From: JANWVO01 sp964458495 | Lineage (GTDB): Bacteria > Acidobacteriota > Terriglobia > Bryobacterales > Bryobacteraceae | DNA length: 64,000 nucleotides | Assembly (NCBI GenBank): GCA_964458495.1 | Contig: CAYWJB010000003.1 | Location: 124,001 to 188,000 of the forward strand | Direction: 5' to 3' | In this document: positions 17,104-27,453 of the stretch, piece after piece | Layout of the letters: every line of letters begins with the position of its first letter | How positions within the stretch are numbered: the stretch's first letter is position 1 | Notes under the pieces: model-generated | Databases searched by the model: none | What the model was told of the DNA's origin: nothing | What the model saw: only the letters and a program-made list of their open reading frames with translations | Made by a program: the position numbers and the translations under genes

Positions 17104-19032
17104 TCAGTCCTCGTCCTGCTGCGCGGCCAGGCGCGTCACGACGCCGAGATCCTCCAGCGTGGTCACATCGCCCGTCACGGTGTGGGAGGTGACGATCTCG
17201 CGCAGAAGACGGCGCATGATCTTGCCCGACCGCGTCTTCGGCAGCGCCTCCGTGAAGCGGATCTCCTCCGGGCGCGCGAAGGCGCCGATCTCGTGCGCCA
17301 CCCATTGCCGCAGTTCCCTGGCCAGCCCGTCACCGGGCGCGTAGCCCTGCTTGAGGGTGATGAAGCAGCACACCGCCTGACCGGTGATCTCGTGCGGCTT
17401 GCCGACCACCGCCGCCTCCGCCACCGCCGGATGGCGCACCAGGGCGGATTCGACCTCCATGGTGGAGAGCCTGTGCCCGCTGACGTTCATCACGTCGTCG
17501 ACGCGCCCGAGGATCCAGAAATAGCCGTCCTCGTCCTGGCGCGCCGCGTCGCCGGTAAAGTAGATGCCGGGCAGGCGCGAGAAATATTGCTGCTCGAAGC
17601 GCTGCGGGTCGCCCCAGATGGTGCGGAGCATGGAGGGCCAGGGGCGCTTGATCACGAGGAAGCCTTCGGTGTTGGCCGGCACCGGCTTGCCATGGAAGTC
17701 GACCACTTCCGCCTCGATGCCCGGCATCGGCAGCGTGCCCGAGCCGGGCTTCAGCGGCACGGCGCCGGGCATGGGCGCGATGAGAATGCCTCCGGTTTCC
17801 GTCTGCCACCAGGTGTCGACAATCGGGCAGCGTCCTTTCCCGATCACCCGGTGGTACCATTCCCACGCGGCGGGATTGATCGGTTCGCCCACGCTGCCGA
17901 GCAGGCGCAGCGAGGAGAGGTCGTGCTTTGCCGGCAGCGCATCGCCCTGTTTGATCAGTGCGCGGATCGCCGTCGGCGACGTGTAGAAGATCGTCGCCTT
18001 GTACCGGGCGACGATTTCCCACCAGCGGTCCCATGCCGGATGATCCGGCGCCCCTTCATACATGACGCAGGTAGCGCCCGCCGACAGCGGACCGTAAACG
18101 AGATAGGAGTGCCCGGTGACCCAGCCGATGTCCGCGGTGCACCAGAAGACGTCGTCTTCCCTGAGATCGAAGACCCATTTCATGGTGCAGGTGACGTAAG
18201 TCAGGTAGCCGCCGGTGGTGTGGAGGATCCCCTTGGGCTTGCCGGTGGTGCCGGATGTGTAAAGGACGAACAGCGGGTGTTCGGCGTCCAGCGGCTCGGC
18301 GGGACATTCGTGCGAGGCGCCTTCCTCCAGTTCGTGCCACCACAGGTCGCGCCCCTGCTGCATCTGCACCTGTCCGCCCGTGCGTTTCAGCACGATCACA
18401 TCGCGGACTCCGGGACATTCCGCCAAGGCTTCGTCGGCGGCGTCCTTCAGGCGCACTTCCCTGCCCCGGCGCCAGCCGCCGTCGGCGGTGAGCACCAGGT
18501 GCGCGTCGAGGTCCTGGATGCGCGCCTTCAACGCCTCGGCGGAGAAGCCGCCGAAGACCACCGAGTGCGTGATGCCCAGCCGCGCGCAGGCGAGCATGGC
18601 CACGACGGCTTCGGGCACCATCGGCATGTAGATGATGGCGCGGTCGCCAGCCTTGCAGCCGCGCGCCTTCAGCACGTTGGCGAAGCGGCAGACGTGTTCG
18701 TGCAACTCCCGGTAGGTGAGCTCCCGGCGGTCGCCCGGTTCGCCCTCAAACAGCAGGGCCGTCTTGTCGCCGCGAGCGGCCAGATGCCGGTCCAGGCAGT
18801 TGTAGGAGGCATTCGTCTTCGCGCCGGCAAACCACTTCACGAACGGGGGATGCCATTCGAAGACATGGTGCCACCTTTCGAACCAGTGAACCTCTTTCTC
18901 TGCCATCTCCGCCCAGAACTCTTCCGGATGCTCCACGGCGCGATGGTACAGGCTGCGGTAAGCCTCCAGGCTGCCGACGTGGGCGCGGCTGGCGAATTCA
19001 GGCGGCGGTGGATAGACGGTCGCTTCCTGCAT
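17104..19032 (-). CDS. acs: Acetyl-CoA synthetase (AMP-forming)
   Basis: The 642-residue enzyme activates acetate to acetyl-CoA with ATP. The length and all landmarks fit Acs: the N-terminal ACAS block, YTSGTTGKPKGI (P-loop-like A3 motif), DTWWQTETG, YFTGDAARQDEDGYFWILGR (A7/A8) and PKTRSGKIMRR, whose lysine is the site of regulatory acetylation in characterised enzymes. ATG 19030-19032 follows a possible TACACT -10 box at 19049-19054. An inverted repeat at 19069-19093 lies across the -35 region and could be an operator. Confidence 0.96.
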   Translation of the reverse strand: MQEATVYPPPPEFASRAHVGSLEAYRSLYHRAVEHPEEFWAEMAEKEVHWFERWHHVFEWHPPFVKWFAGAKTNASYNCLDRHLAARGDKTALLFEGEPGDRRELTYRELHEHVCRFANVLKARGCKAGDRAIIYMPMVPEAVVAMLACARLGITHSVVFGGFSAEALKARIQDLDAHLVLTADGGWRRGREVRLKDAADEALAECPGVRDVIVLKRTGGQVQMQQGRDLWWHELEEGASHECPAEPLDAEHPLFVLYTSGTTGKPKGILHTTGGYLTYVTCTMKWVFDLREDDVFWCTADIGWVTGHSYLVYGPLSAGATCVMYEGAPDHPAWDRWWEIVARYKATIFYTSPTAIRALIKQGDALPAKHDLSSLRLLGSVGEPINPAAWEWYHRVIGKGRCPIVDTWWQTETGGILIAPMPGAVPLKPGSGTLPMPGIEAEVVDFHGKPVPANTEGFLVIKRPWPSMLRTIWGDPQRFEQQYFSRLPGIYFTGDAARQDEDGYFWILGRVDDVMNVSGHRLSTMEVESALVRHPAVAEAAVVGKPHEITGQAVCCFITLKQGYAPGDGLARELRQWVAHEIGAFARPEEIRFTEALPKTRSGKIMRRLLREIVTSHTVTGDVTTLEDLGVVTRLAAQQDED

Positions 19033-19449
19033 GGCTGGTCGAATGTTGAGTGTATCAGAGCGGGGAAGCCCGGCTGATAATCAGAAATCCGGGTTCTTTG
19101 TTCCGTTATCTGGCCAGCCGCAGGACAAGTCCGCGCAGAATGTTTGCGGCGGCACGGGCGAATCCGCCTGGAAATTCTTACCGAAGGCGGGCTGAATTTA
19201 CATGCCGGGTTTGAGTCGAATCTTCCGAAATGGCAGGCCCTGGGGCTCCGGCACGGGAATTGCAAGCACAGGCGCGAACGGCACGCTGTGCCCTCCGGCG
19301 TCCGGCGCAAGCCTCGGCTCGCGCCCGGAGGCAGTGGAGGCCGGAGCGTGTCGCGCTGGCACTGGTTGTGGCAGATCGGACTCAGCAAAAAGAGTGCTTG
19401 CAACCGGCCCGGCAGGAGAGTTCAATAGAACTTGTTCAAGGAGGCCAAA
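19033..19449. other. Divergent intergenic region between acs and the DUF5666 gene
   Basis: No supported gene. On the left are a TACACT box (19049-19054, minus strand) and nested inverted repeats: CTGATAATCAG at 19074-19084 enclosed by CCCGG (19069-19073) and CCGGG (19089-19093). On the right is a promoter for the DUF5666 gene: TTGCAA 19398-19403, 17 bases, TTCAAT 19421-19426. The roughly 300 bases between hold short frames without signatures. Confidence 0.45.
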
Positions 19450-20184
19450 ATGAAGAGTATCTTCGGCTGGCTCGTTCCAGCCCTGTTTGCTTTCAGCGTG
19501 CTCTGCCCGGCTCAACCGGAGGATGTGCAGGATCTTGGCCCGAAGATCTTCCAGGCGCAGTGGGTCAGCGTGGCCAAGCTGCCCAATGATTCGTCATCGC
19601 TGATTCCCTTCCCTTGGGGCGAGGATCCTTTGACTGACGGCGAGATCGAGGTCCGCGCCAAGGGGCAGGTGAAGGTTGAGCTGGAGGGCGCGGTTCCGGA
19701 GGCGTCGTACAAGCTTTTGGTCTGCAAGTTGAGCAACGTCACCGACCGCTGCATGGAACTCGGCAGCGTGCCCACCGACGACAGAGGCAGGGCGAACGCC
19801 GTGGTGCCCTGGCCGCAGGATGCCACCGGGCCGCACGCTGTGTTTTTCGTGCTCAGCCGGGATACAGAGTCCATGTTCGTCGCCGGCTTCCACATGCCCT
19901 CGGGCGTGCCGCCGGTGACGGGGATCCCGCCCACCACCGGGCAGACGCCGGAGCCGCCCAAGCCCGAGTGGAAGCAGGTCCAGCTGAAGGGCACCATTGG
20001 GTCCCTGGGAAGCGGGTCTTTCACGGTCGGGAGTGAGACGGTGCTGGTGGACAACGACACGGAGTTCACCGGGCGCGTGAAGCAGTTCAGCGATCTCGCG
20101 GCGGGCATGACGGTGCAGGTGATGGGCAAGACCGTCTCCGGCGGCGTGCTGGCCGCCCGCGTCATCGTGACAGGCAAGCCGTAG
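19450..20184 (+). CDS. Secreted protein with C-terminal DUF5666-like domain
   Basis: The 244-residue protein has a signal peptide (about 1-22, ending near CPAQ). A central region contains two Cys (KLLVCKLSN and DRCMELG). A Pro-rich linker around 155-180 leads to a C-terminal beta domain of about 65 residues, LKGTIGSLGSGSFTV to LAARVIVTGKP, which resembles DUF5666. Function unknown; location periplasmic or extracellular. AAGGAGG eight bases before the ATG and a good -35/-10 pair (19398-19426) make the start firm. It ends 3 bases from the convergent hoxH. Confidence 0.75.
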   Translation: MKSIFGWLVPALFAFSVLCPAQPEDVQDLGPKIFQAQWVSVAKLPNDSSSLIPFPWGEDPLTDGEIEVRAKGQVKVELEGAVPEASYKLLVCKLSNVTDRCMELGSVPTDDRGRANAVVPWPQDATGPHAVFFVLSRDTESMFVAGFHMPSGVPPVTGIPPTTGQTPEPPKPEWKQVQLKGTIGSLGSGSFTVGSETVLVDNDTEFTGRVKQFSDLAAGMTVQVMGKTVSGGVLAARVIVTGKP

Positions 20185-20187
20185 AAC

Positions 20188-21603
<1,416 letters not shown>

Positions 21604-21616
21604 CGCCGCCTCCTTC

Positions 21617-22143
21617 TTAGCCGAACTTCACCTTGCCTGCCAGCTCCGGCTTCCTTCCGGCGAGCAGCTCCGCCAGCACGTGGCCGATGGCTGCCGGGGG
21701 CGGAGGGCATCCGGGCACATGCAAGTCGACGCGGATGGCCTCGTGCAGCGGCACAGCCTGCCGCAGCAGCGGCGGCACGCCGTCGCCGGGGACGCGGTGG
21801 TTCACGTTCACGCCATCGACGTAGATCCGCTCCAGCAGCTGCTTGGGCGGAATCTGGTTGCGCATGGAGGGCACGTTGCCGGTGACGGCGCAGTCGCCGA
21901 GCGCCACCACGAGCCGCGAGCGCGCGCGCACCTTCTGCGCCAGCTGGAGGTCGTCCTGGCTGCTCACGGCGCCTTCCACGAGCGTGACGTCGACGTTTTC
22001 GGGGAATTCCTGCGCGTCCACCAGCGGGCCGAAGACCAGTTCGATTGCCGGCGCCAGGTCGATCAACGCCTCGTCCAGATCCAGCAGCGACATATGGCAG
22101 CCGCTGCAGCCGTCCAGCCAGACCGTGGCGATCCTTGCCCTGC

Positions 22144-22147
<4 letters not shown>
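21617..22147 (-). CDS. hoxY: [NiFe] hydrogenase small subunit HoxY
   Basis: The 176-residue protein is the short, group 3 type small subunit, lacking the Tat signal and extra clusters of membrane-bound enzymes. Cysteines for a single proximal [4Fe-4S] cluster are in LDGCSGCHMS (Cys14, Cys17), ALGDCAVTG and VPGCPPPP. It passes electrons from HoxH to the diaphorase subunits. Its ATG overlaps the hoxU stop in an ATGA arrangement, and hoxH starts 13 bases after its stop. Confidence 0.92.
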
Positions 22148-22854
<707 letters not shown>

Positions 22855-22868
22855 GGTTCTGGGCTCCT

Positions 22869-25800
22869 TCAGTCGCCGTTGCGCACGTCGCAGCGCAGGC
22901 AGCGGCAGGCTTCTTCCATGGCTTCCACGGTTGTGAGCCCGAACGTGGCTTCGCGGAAGTCCTTCACACGCGCCGCGGGTTCGGGCTCGCGCACCCGGTG
23001 GCGCCGGCTGGGGCCGGGATGCGCGGGCACAACCATTTCGTAATCGAACCCGGGCCAGAGGCTGGCCCAGCGCTCCTGCCCGGTGAGCATGCGGTCGATG
23101 TTGCGCGCCGCTTTCTTGCCGTAGCCCATCGCGTTGCTGACGTTGGAGGCGCCCGTGATCAGATCGCCGCCGGCGTAGAACTTCGGGCGGCTGGTCTGGA
23201 GCGTGTAGCGGTCGACCTCGATCAGCCCGTTTTCCCTGATCTTCAGCCCTGACGCCTTGGCGAAGTCGATGTCTACTGTCTCGCCGACGGCGAGGATCAC
23301 CGTGTCGCAGGGGATGCGCACGATTTCATCGGTGGGGATGGGGCGGCGCCGCCCCGAGGCGTCGTATTCGCCAAGCCGCGTCTTCACCGCCTCGAGCGCC
23401 ATCACGCGCCCCGAGGCGTCGCCCACGATGCGGTGCGGCGAAGCGAGGAAGACGATCTTCGCCCCCTCCGCCTCCGCCGCTTCCACCTCTTCATGAATCG
23501 CGGGCATGTCTTTGCGTTCGCGGCGGTAAACGATGGTCACATCGGCGCCCAGGCGCATGGCCGTGCGGGCGGAGTCGATGGCGGCGTTGCCGCCGCCGAT
23601 CACGGTGACTTTTCTGCCAAGGCCCGTCGCCTCGCCCTTTGCCACCGCCTCCAGGAAGGGCAGCGCCGGGATGACGCCTTTCAGCTCCGTGCCGGGCAGG
23701 TACACCCAGTTCTCTTTCCACGTGCCGATGGCGAGGAACACGGCGTCGTACTGCTCGTCCAGATCGTTCAGCGTGATCTCCTCCTGGATGCGCGCTCCGA
23801 AGGAGAACTGGACGCCGACGCGGCGGATCAGTTCGATCTCGCGGTCGAGCACGTCCTTCGGCAACCGGTAGTCCGGCAGCGCGTAGCGCAGCATGCCGCC
23901 GGCATCGGGATTCGAGTCGTAGACCATCACTTCGTGGCCGAGCAGAGCGAGGTAGTAGGCGCACGCCAGCCCCGTCGGTCCGGCGCCGACTACGGCGCAG
24001 CGCTTGCCCGTGGGCGGCTTGCGCACGGCTGCCACGCGCGCGGCGAGCTCTTCGAATTTCGGCCCGGGGTAGATGGCGTCGGCGATGTAGCGGTGCACTT
24101 CGCGCATGTTCACCGCTTCGTCCAGCCCGGCGCGCCGGCAGCGGTTGTCGCAAGGGTGCTGGCACACGCGCCCGGTGGAGGCGGGCAGCGGATTGTCAAG
24201 CACCACCGAGACGAACGCATCTTCCAGCCGGTCTTCCTTCAACAGCTGGAGGTAGCGCGGGATATTCATGTGCAGCGGGCAGGAGTTCTCGCATGGGCTG
24301 AGCGCCAGCTCCTCGCACACGCCGGCGCGGCAGCGGCGCGCCCGGATGTGGTCCTCGAACTCGTGCCGGAAATGCCGCATGGTCGTCAGCACCGGGTTCG
24401 GCGCCGTCTGCCCCAGCCCGCACAGGGAAGCGTCGCGGATCATGCGGCTCAGCTCGTCCAGCGTCCCCAGGTCATCTTCCGTTCCCTTGCCGTGGGTGAT
24501 GCGATTGAGATAGTGCAGGCTCTTGTCGAGCCCCACCCGGCACGGGATGCACTTGCCGCAGCTCTCCGAGTGAGTGAACTCGATGAAGTAGCGCGCCACA
24601 TCCACCATGCAGTTGTCTTCGTCCATCACCACCATGCCGCCGGAGCCCATGATGGAGCCAAGCTGCGCCAGGTTCTCGTAGTCGACCGGGGTGTCGAACA
24701 TCTCGCTGGGGATGCAGCCGCCGGAAGGGCCGCCGGTCTGCACCGCCTTCACCGCGCGCCCGTGAGGCGCGCCGCCCCCGACGTCGTAGACGAAAGTCTT
24801 CAGCGGGGTGCCCAGCGGCATCTCCACGAGGCCGGTGTTCACCACCTTTCCTACCAGCGAGAAGACCTTGGTGCCGGGGCTCTTGGGGCTGCCGGTCTCC
24901 AGGAACCATGCCGGGCCCTTCAGCACGATGGGCGCGATGTTGAACCACGTCTCGACGTTGTTGATGTTGGTCGGCTTGCCGAACAGGCCGGAATCAGCCG
25001 GATAGGGCGGGCGCGGCGTCGGGCGGCCCGCCTTGCCTTCGAGCGAGCGGATGAGCGCCGTTTCCTCGCCGCAGACGAACGCGCCGGCCCCCTCCACCAG
25101 CGACAGGTGGAACCGGAAGCCGCGCCCGAGGATATCCTCGCCCAACAGTCCCCACTCTTCGGCCTGCTGGATGGCCGTCCGCAGCCGGTGCACGGCCAGC
25201 GGATATTCGGCGCGCACATAGATGATGCCTTCCGTGGCGCCAGTGACAAAGGCGCCGATGAGCATGCCCTCGATGAGGGAATGCGGATCGCCCTCGATCT
25301 CGTTGCGGTTCATGTAGGCGCCCGGGTCGCCTTCGTCGGCGTTGCAGATGAGATATTTCGGCTCGGCCTTCGCCCGCCGGAGGAACTCCCACTTCGCGCC
25401 GGTCTGGAAACCCGCCCCGCCGCGGCCGCGGAGGCGCGCCGCCTGGATGGCCTCGATCACGGCCCCCGGATTGTTGTCGATCAGCACCTTGTACAGCGCC
25501 TGGTAACCGCCGACGGCGAGGAACTCCTCGATGTCGTCGGGGTTGATGAGGCCGCAATTGCGCAGCACGATCTTCTTCTGCCCCCGGAAGAACGGCACTT
25601 CGTTCCATAGCGGGATCTCTTCGAAACCCGATCCGAATTTGATGTGGCCCGTGATGTGGTCCCACTCCTCGATCCGGCACAGCGCCAGCTCTGCGGGAAC
25701 GCGTCCCGCCGCGGCCAGGTCCAGGATCGCCGGAGCGGCGTCGGGACGGATCTTCTGCAGGATCACCAGAGGCCTGCCGGGGATCCAGACGTTGACCAGC

Positions 25801-26021
25801 GGCTCGGCGGCGCAGTAACCGAAACAGCCGGTGCGCGCCAGTTGCACGTTCATGCCTCGCTGCTCGATGGAATCGGCGAAGGCGCGGAACACGGCCTCGG
25901 CGCCATTGCCCGCGCCGCAGGTGCCCATGCCCACTGCGATGCGCGGCGACGGCGGCAACAGCCTTGCCAGCCCCGCTTCGCGCGCTTCGTTGAAGCTGGC
26001 CAGGTCCCGGATGCGCCTCAT
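22869..26021 (-). CDS. hoxF: HoxF/NuoF diaphorase subunit fused to an NfnB/GltD-type flavoprotein
   Basis: At 1050 residues this is about twice a normal NuoF. In order: a thioredoxin-like N-domain (1-120; only Cys35, Cys66, Cys70 seen, so a [2Fe-2S] cluster is doubtful); the NuoF core with FMN/NADH motifs RGRGGAGFQTGAKW (198-211), CNADEGDPGAYMNR (226-239) and GAGAFVCGEETALI; an N3-type cluster (Cys488, 491, 494, 534); a GltD/DPD-type cluster domain (Cys564, 569, 577, 581, 620, 624, 628); an FAD Rossmann motif GAGPTG (679-684); and a second nucleotide site VIGGGNAAID (807-816) with YRRER (832-836), a pattern typical of NADPH binding. The C-terminus has CRCLRCD. Direct inference: two pyridine-nucleotide sites in one chain. 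It overlaps hoxE by 4 bases. Confidence 0.92.
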   Translation of the reverse strand: MRRIRDLASFNEAREAGLARLLPPSPRIAVGMGTCGAGNGAEAVFRAFADSIEQRGMNVQLARTGCFGYCAAEPLVNVWIPGRPLVILQKIRPDAAPAILDLAAAGRVPAELALCRIEEWDHITGHIKFGSGFEEIPLWNEVPFFRGQKKIVLRNCGLINPDDIEEFLAVGGYQALYKVLIDNNPGAVIEAIQAARLRGRGGAGFQTGAKWEFLRRAKAEPKYLICNADEGDPGAYMNRNEIEGDPHSLIEGMLIGAFVTGATEGIIYVRAEYPLAVHRLRTAIQQAEEWGLLGEDILGRGFRFHLSLVEGAGAFVCGEETALIRSLEGKAGRPTPRPPYPADSGLFGKPTNINNVETWFNIAPIVLKGPAWFLETGSPKSPGTKVFSLVGKVVNTGLVEMPLGTPLKTFVYDVGGGAPHGRAVKAVQTGGPSGGCIPSEMFDTPVDYENLAQLGSIMGSGGMVVMDEDNCMVDVARYFIEFTHSESCGKCIPCRVGLDKSLHYLNRITHGKGTEDDLGTLDELSRMIRDASLCGLGQTAPNPVLTTMRHFRHEFEDHIRARRCRAGVCEELALSPCENSCPLHMNIPRYLQLLKEDRLEDAFVSVVLDNPLPASTGRVCQHPCDNRCRRAGLDEAVNMREVHRYIADAIYPGPKFEELAARVAAVRKPPTGKRCAVVGAGPTGLACAYYLALLGHEVMVYDSNPDAGGMLRYALPDYRLPKDVLDREIELIRRVGVQFSFGARIQEEITLNDLDEQYDAVFLAIGTWKENWVYLPGTELKGVIPALPFLEAVAKGEATGLGRKVTVIGGGNAAIDSARTAMRLGADVTIVYRRERKDMPAIHEEVEAAEAEGAKIVFLASPHRIVGDASGRVMALEAVKTRLGEYDASGRRRPIPTDEIVRIPCDTVILAVGETVDIDFAKASGLKIRENGLIEVDRYTLQTSRPKFYAGGDLITGASNVSNAMGYGKKAARNIDRMLTGQERWASLWPGFDYEMVVPAHPGPSRRHRVREPEPAARVKDFREATFGLTTVEAMEEACRCLRCDVRNGD

Positions 26022-26575
26022 CGCCGCGCTCCTTTCCTCACCGCTTCCACCTCGCGCTCGAGCGCCCTCTCATTGACGTGCCCGAGGATGGCGTGGTCGA
26101 TTTCGACCACCGGCGCCAGCGCGCACTGCCCGAAACAGGCCACCGTGCGGATGGTGAACTCGCCGTCCGCCGTCGTCGCCGTGAGCTTGTCCGCGCTTCC
26201 CTCGTCCTCGCCCTCTCTCACGCCCAGCAGCAGCCGCAGGCGGTCCAGCAGCGCCTTCGATCCGCGCGTGTGGCAGGCGGTGCCTCGGCAGATGCACACC
26301 GTGTGCCTGCCCTGCGGCTTCAGGTTGAACAGTGCGTAGAAAGTGGCCACGCTGAAGATCTGCGCGCCGGGGATGCCGGTGCGGTGGGAAAGGTAATCCA
26401 GGTACTCGAGCGGCAGGAACTTCTTCGGCTGGTTCTCCTGGATCTCCTCGAGAATGTTCAACAGCATTCCCGGGCGCCCGCGGTGCCGGACGATCAGCCG
26501 GTCGAGGTAGTCCTGCTCTTCTGCGGTCAACGGGCCCGGGGCGGGTTTTTCGCCGGGCAGCAAGGCCGAAGTCAT
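26018..26575 (-). CDS. hoxE: Hydrogenase diaphorase subunit HoxE (NuoE-like)
   Basis: The 185-residue protein is a NuoE-type thioredoxin-fold ferredoxin. The [2Fe-2S] ligands are Cys96, Cys101 (CRGTACHTRG), Cys147 and Cys151 (CFGQCALAP), with the N-terminal helical YLSHRTGIP and VATFYALF blocks. It partners HoxF. I start at ATG 26575; AGGAGGA lies about 12 bases upstream, and a longer frame lacks family similarity. It is the first gene of the hydrogenase operon, behind a -35/-10 pair at 26601-26629. Confidence 0.92.
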   Translation of the reverse strand: MTSALLPGEKPAPGPLTAEEQDYLDRLIVRHRGRPGMLLNILEEIQENQPKKFLPLEYLDYLSHRTGIPGAQIFSVATFYALFNLKPQGRHTVCICRGTACHTRGSKALLDRLRLLLGVREGEDEGSADKLTATTADGEFTIRTVACFGQCALAPVVEIDHAILGHVNERALEREVEAVRKGARR

Positions 26576-26600
26576 GCGGCGGTCGCGTCCTCCTGTTACC

Positions 26601-26629
26601 AGATAATCGCATCTGAAAGTCGGATGCAA
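26601..26629 (-). promoter_or_regulatory. Promoter of the hydrogenase operon
   Basis: On the minus strand TTGCAT (26624-26629) and TTATCT (26601-26606) are separated by 17 bases. Predicted initiation near 26594 leaves a leader of about 19 bases before the hoxE ATG. A perfect 8+8 palindrome lies upstream at 26643-26660. Confidence 0.55.
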
Positions 26630-26642
26630 GCGACACTCTTGC

Positions 26643-26660
26643 GCCGGAAACATTTCCGGC
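26643..26660. promoter_or_regulatory. Palindrome upstream of the hox promoter, candidate regulator site
   Basis: GCCGGAAA and TTTCCGGC are perfect 8-base arms with a 2-base centre. The centre is about 58 bases upstream of the predicted transcription start, a common place for an activator. It also lies just inside the intergenic space after the Mut7-C gene stop (26669). The short centre argues against a terminator. Confidence 0.4.
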
Positions 26661-26668
26661 CCGTTCTG

Positions 26669-27376
26669 TTACCGCCGCGCGGTCCCGGCTTCCGCCCGCA
26701 GGGAGCGGATCCACTCCGTCATGCGGTCGTAGTGCGACCCCTGCCAGTAGAGCTGCCCGCAGCCGCTGCATTGCGCGAACTCCCTGCACCAGAGCCGCGT
26801 CTTCGGGGGAATTCGCTCCCACACCGCCTCCCGCCGGGCAGGCTCGAGCAGGGCGTTGCAGCGGAGGCAGCGCCGCAGAGGCGCCGCCGCATCCCACAGC
26901 CCGAGCTTGTCCGCAAGCCAGACCAGTTGGGCGCGGGGATCGTCGCCCCGCACCAGCGCGCCCTGCTCCACCTGCCTGCGCATCAGCAGGCTTCTGTCGC
27001 GAGTCAGCAGGAACCGCCCCGCGGCGGCGGCGTCCGCCAGTTCCCTGTCGCCCGCCTGCGCGTCATAGTGCGTGTCGAAGCCCAGAATGCGCAGATACTT
27101 GGCCAGGCGCCCCAGGTGGCAGTCCAGCACGAAGCGCCAGCCGCCACAGGGCGGCTCGGGATACAGGCGCGGGCGGACGTCGATCGAGGCGCCGTCGGCA
27201 AGCGGAGGCGCGAGATCCGCGGGTTCGCCCACCTCGGGATGCGGTACGCCAAACGTTTCGATGGCGTGCTTGATCGACGGGCGGTCCCGGAACTCGTACT
27301 CGATCCAGGCGCCGCGGAGGGCGGCGGGCAGAAAGTCGTTGAGGTCGCCGTGAAAACGGAATCGGGCGCGCCCCAC
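26669..27376 (-). CDS. Mut7-C RNase domain protein with N-terminal ubiquitin-like domain
   Basis: The 235-residue protein combines an N-terminal beta-grasp domain (about 1-75, Mut7-C ubiquitin type) with a PIN-fold Mut7-C domain. The latter shows FVLDCHLGRLAKYLRILGFDT (acidic catalytic residues), FLLTRDRSLL and a C-terminal zinc ribbon (CLRCN ... CSGCGQLYWQGSH). The family is predicted to cleave RNA; substrates are unknown. The GTG start at 27374-27376 has TATGTT exactly six bases upstream and no ribosome site. Confidence 0.83.
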   Translation of the reverse strand: MGRARFRFHGDLNDFLPAALRGAWIEYEFRDRPSIKHAIETFGVPHPEVGEPADLAPPLADGASIDVRPRLYPEPPCGGWRFVLDCHLGRLAKYLRILGFDTHYDAQAGDRELADAAAAGRFLLTRDRSLLMRRQVEQGALVRGDDPRAQLVWLADKLGLWDAAAPLRRCLRCNALLEPARREAVWERIPPKTRLWCREFAQCSGCGQLYWQGSHYDRMTEWIRSLRAEAGTARR

Positions 27377-27382
27377 GCCTTC

Positions 27383-27388
27383 AACATA
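27383..27388 (-). promoter_or_regulatory. TATGTT -10 box six bases before a GTG start
   Basis: The minus-strand box ends at 27383 and the GTG begins at 27376. There is no purine-rich ribosome site in between, so a leaderless message is likely. No good -35 hexamer is seen. Confidence 0.45.
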
Positions 27389-27453
27389 GCGCCCCGAAAT
27401 GTTACAGGGGTAGCCCCCGCGGATTGTTTACGATGGGTACAAGGATCGTGTCT

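Noticed and set aside
19144..19428. 94-residue rightward frame between acs and the DUF5666 gene
   Set aside because: No ribosome site, no similarity, and it runs through the promoter of the next gene.
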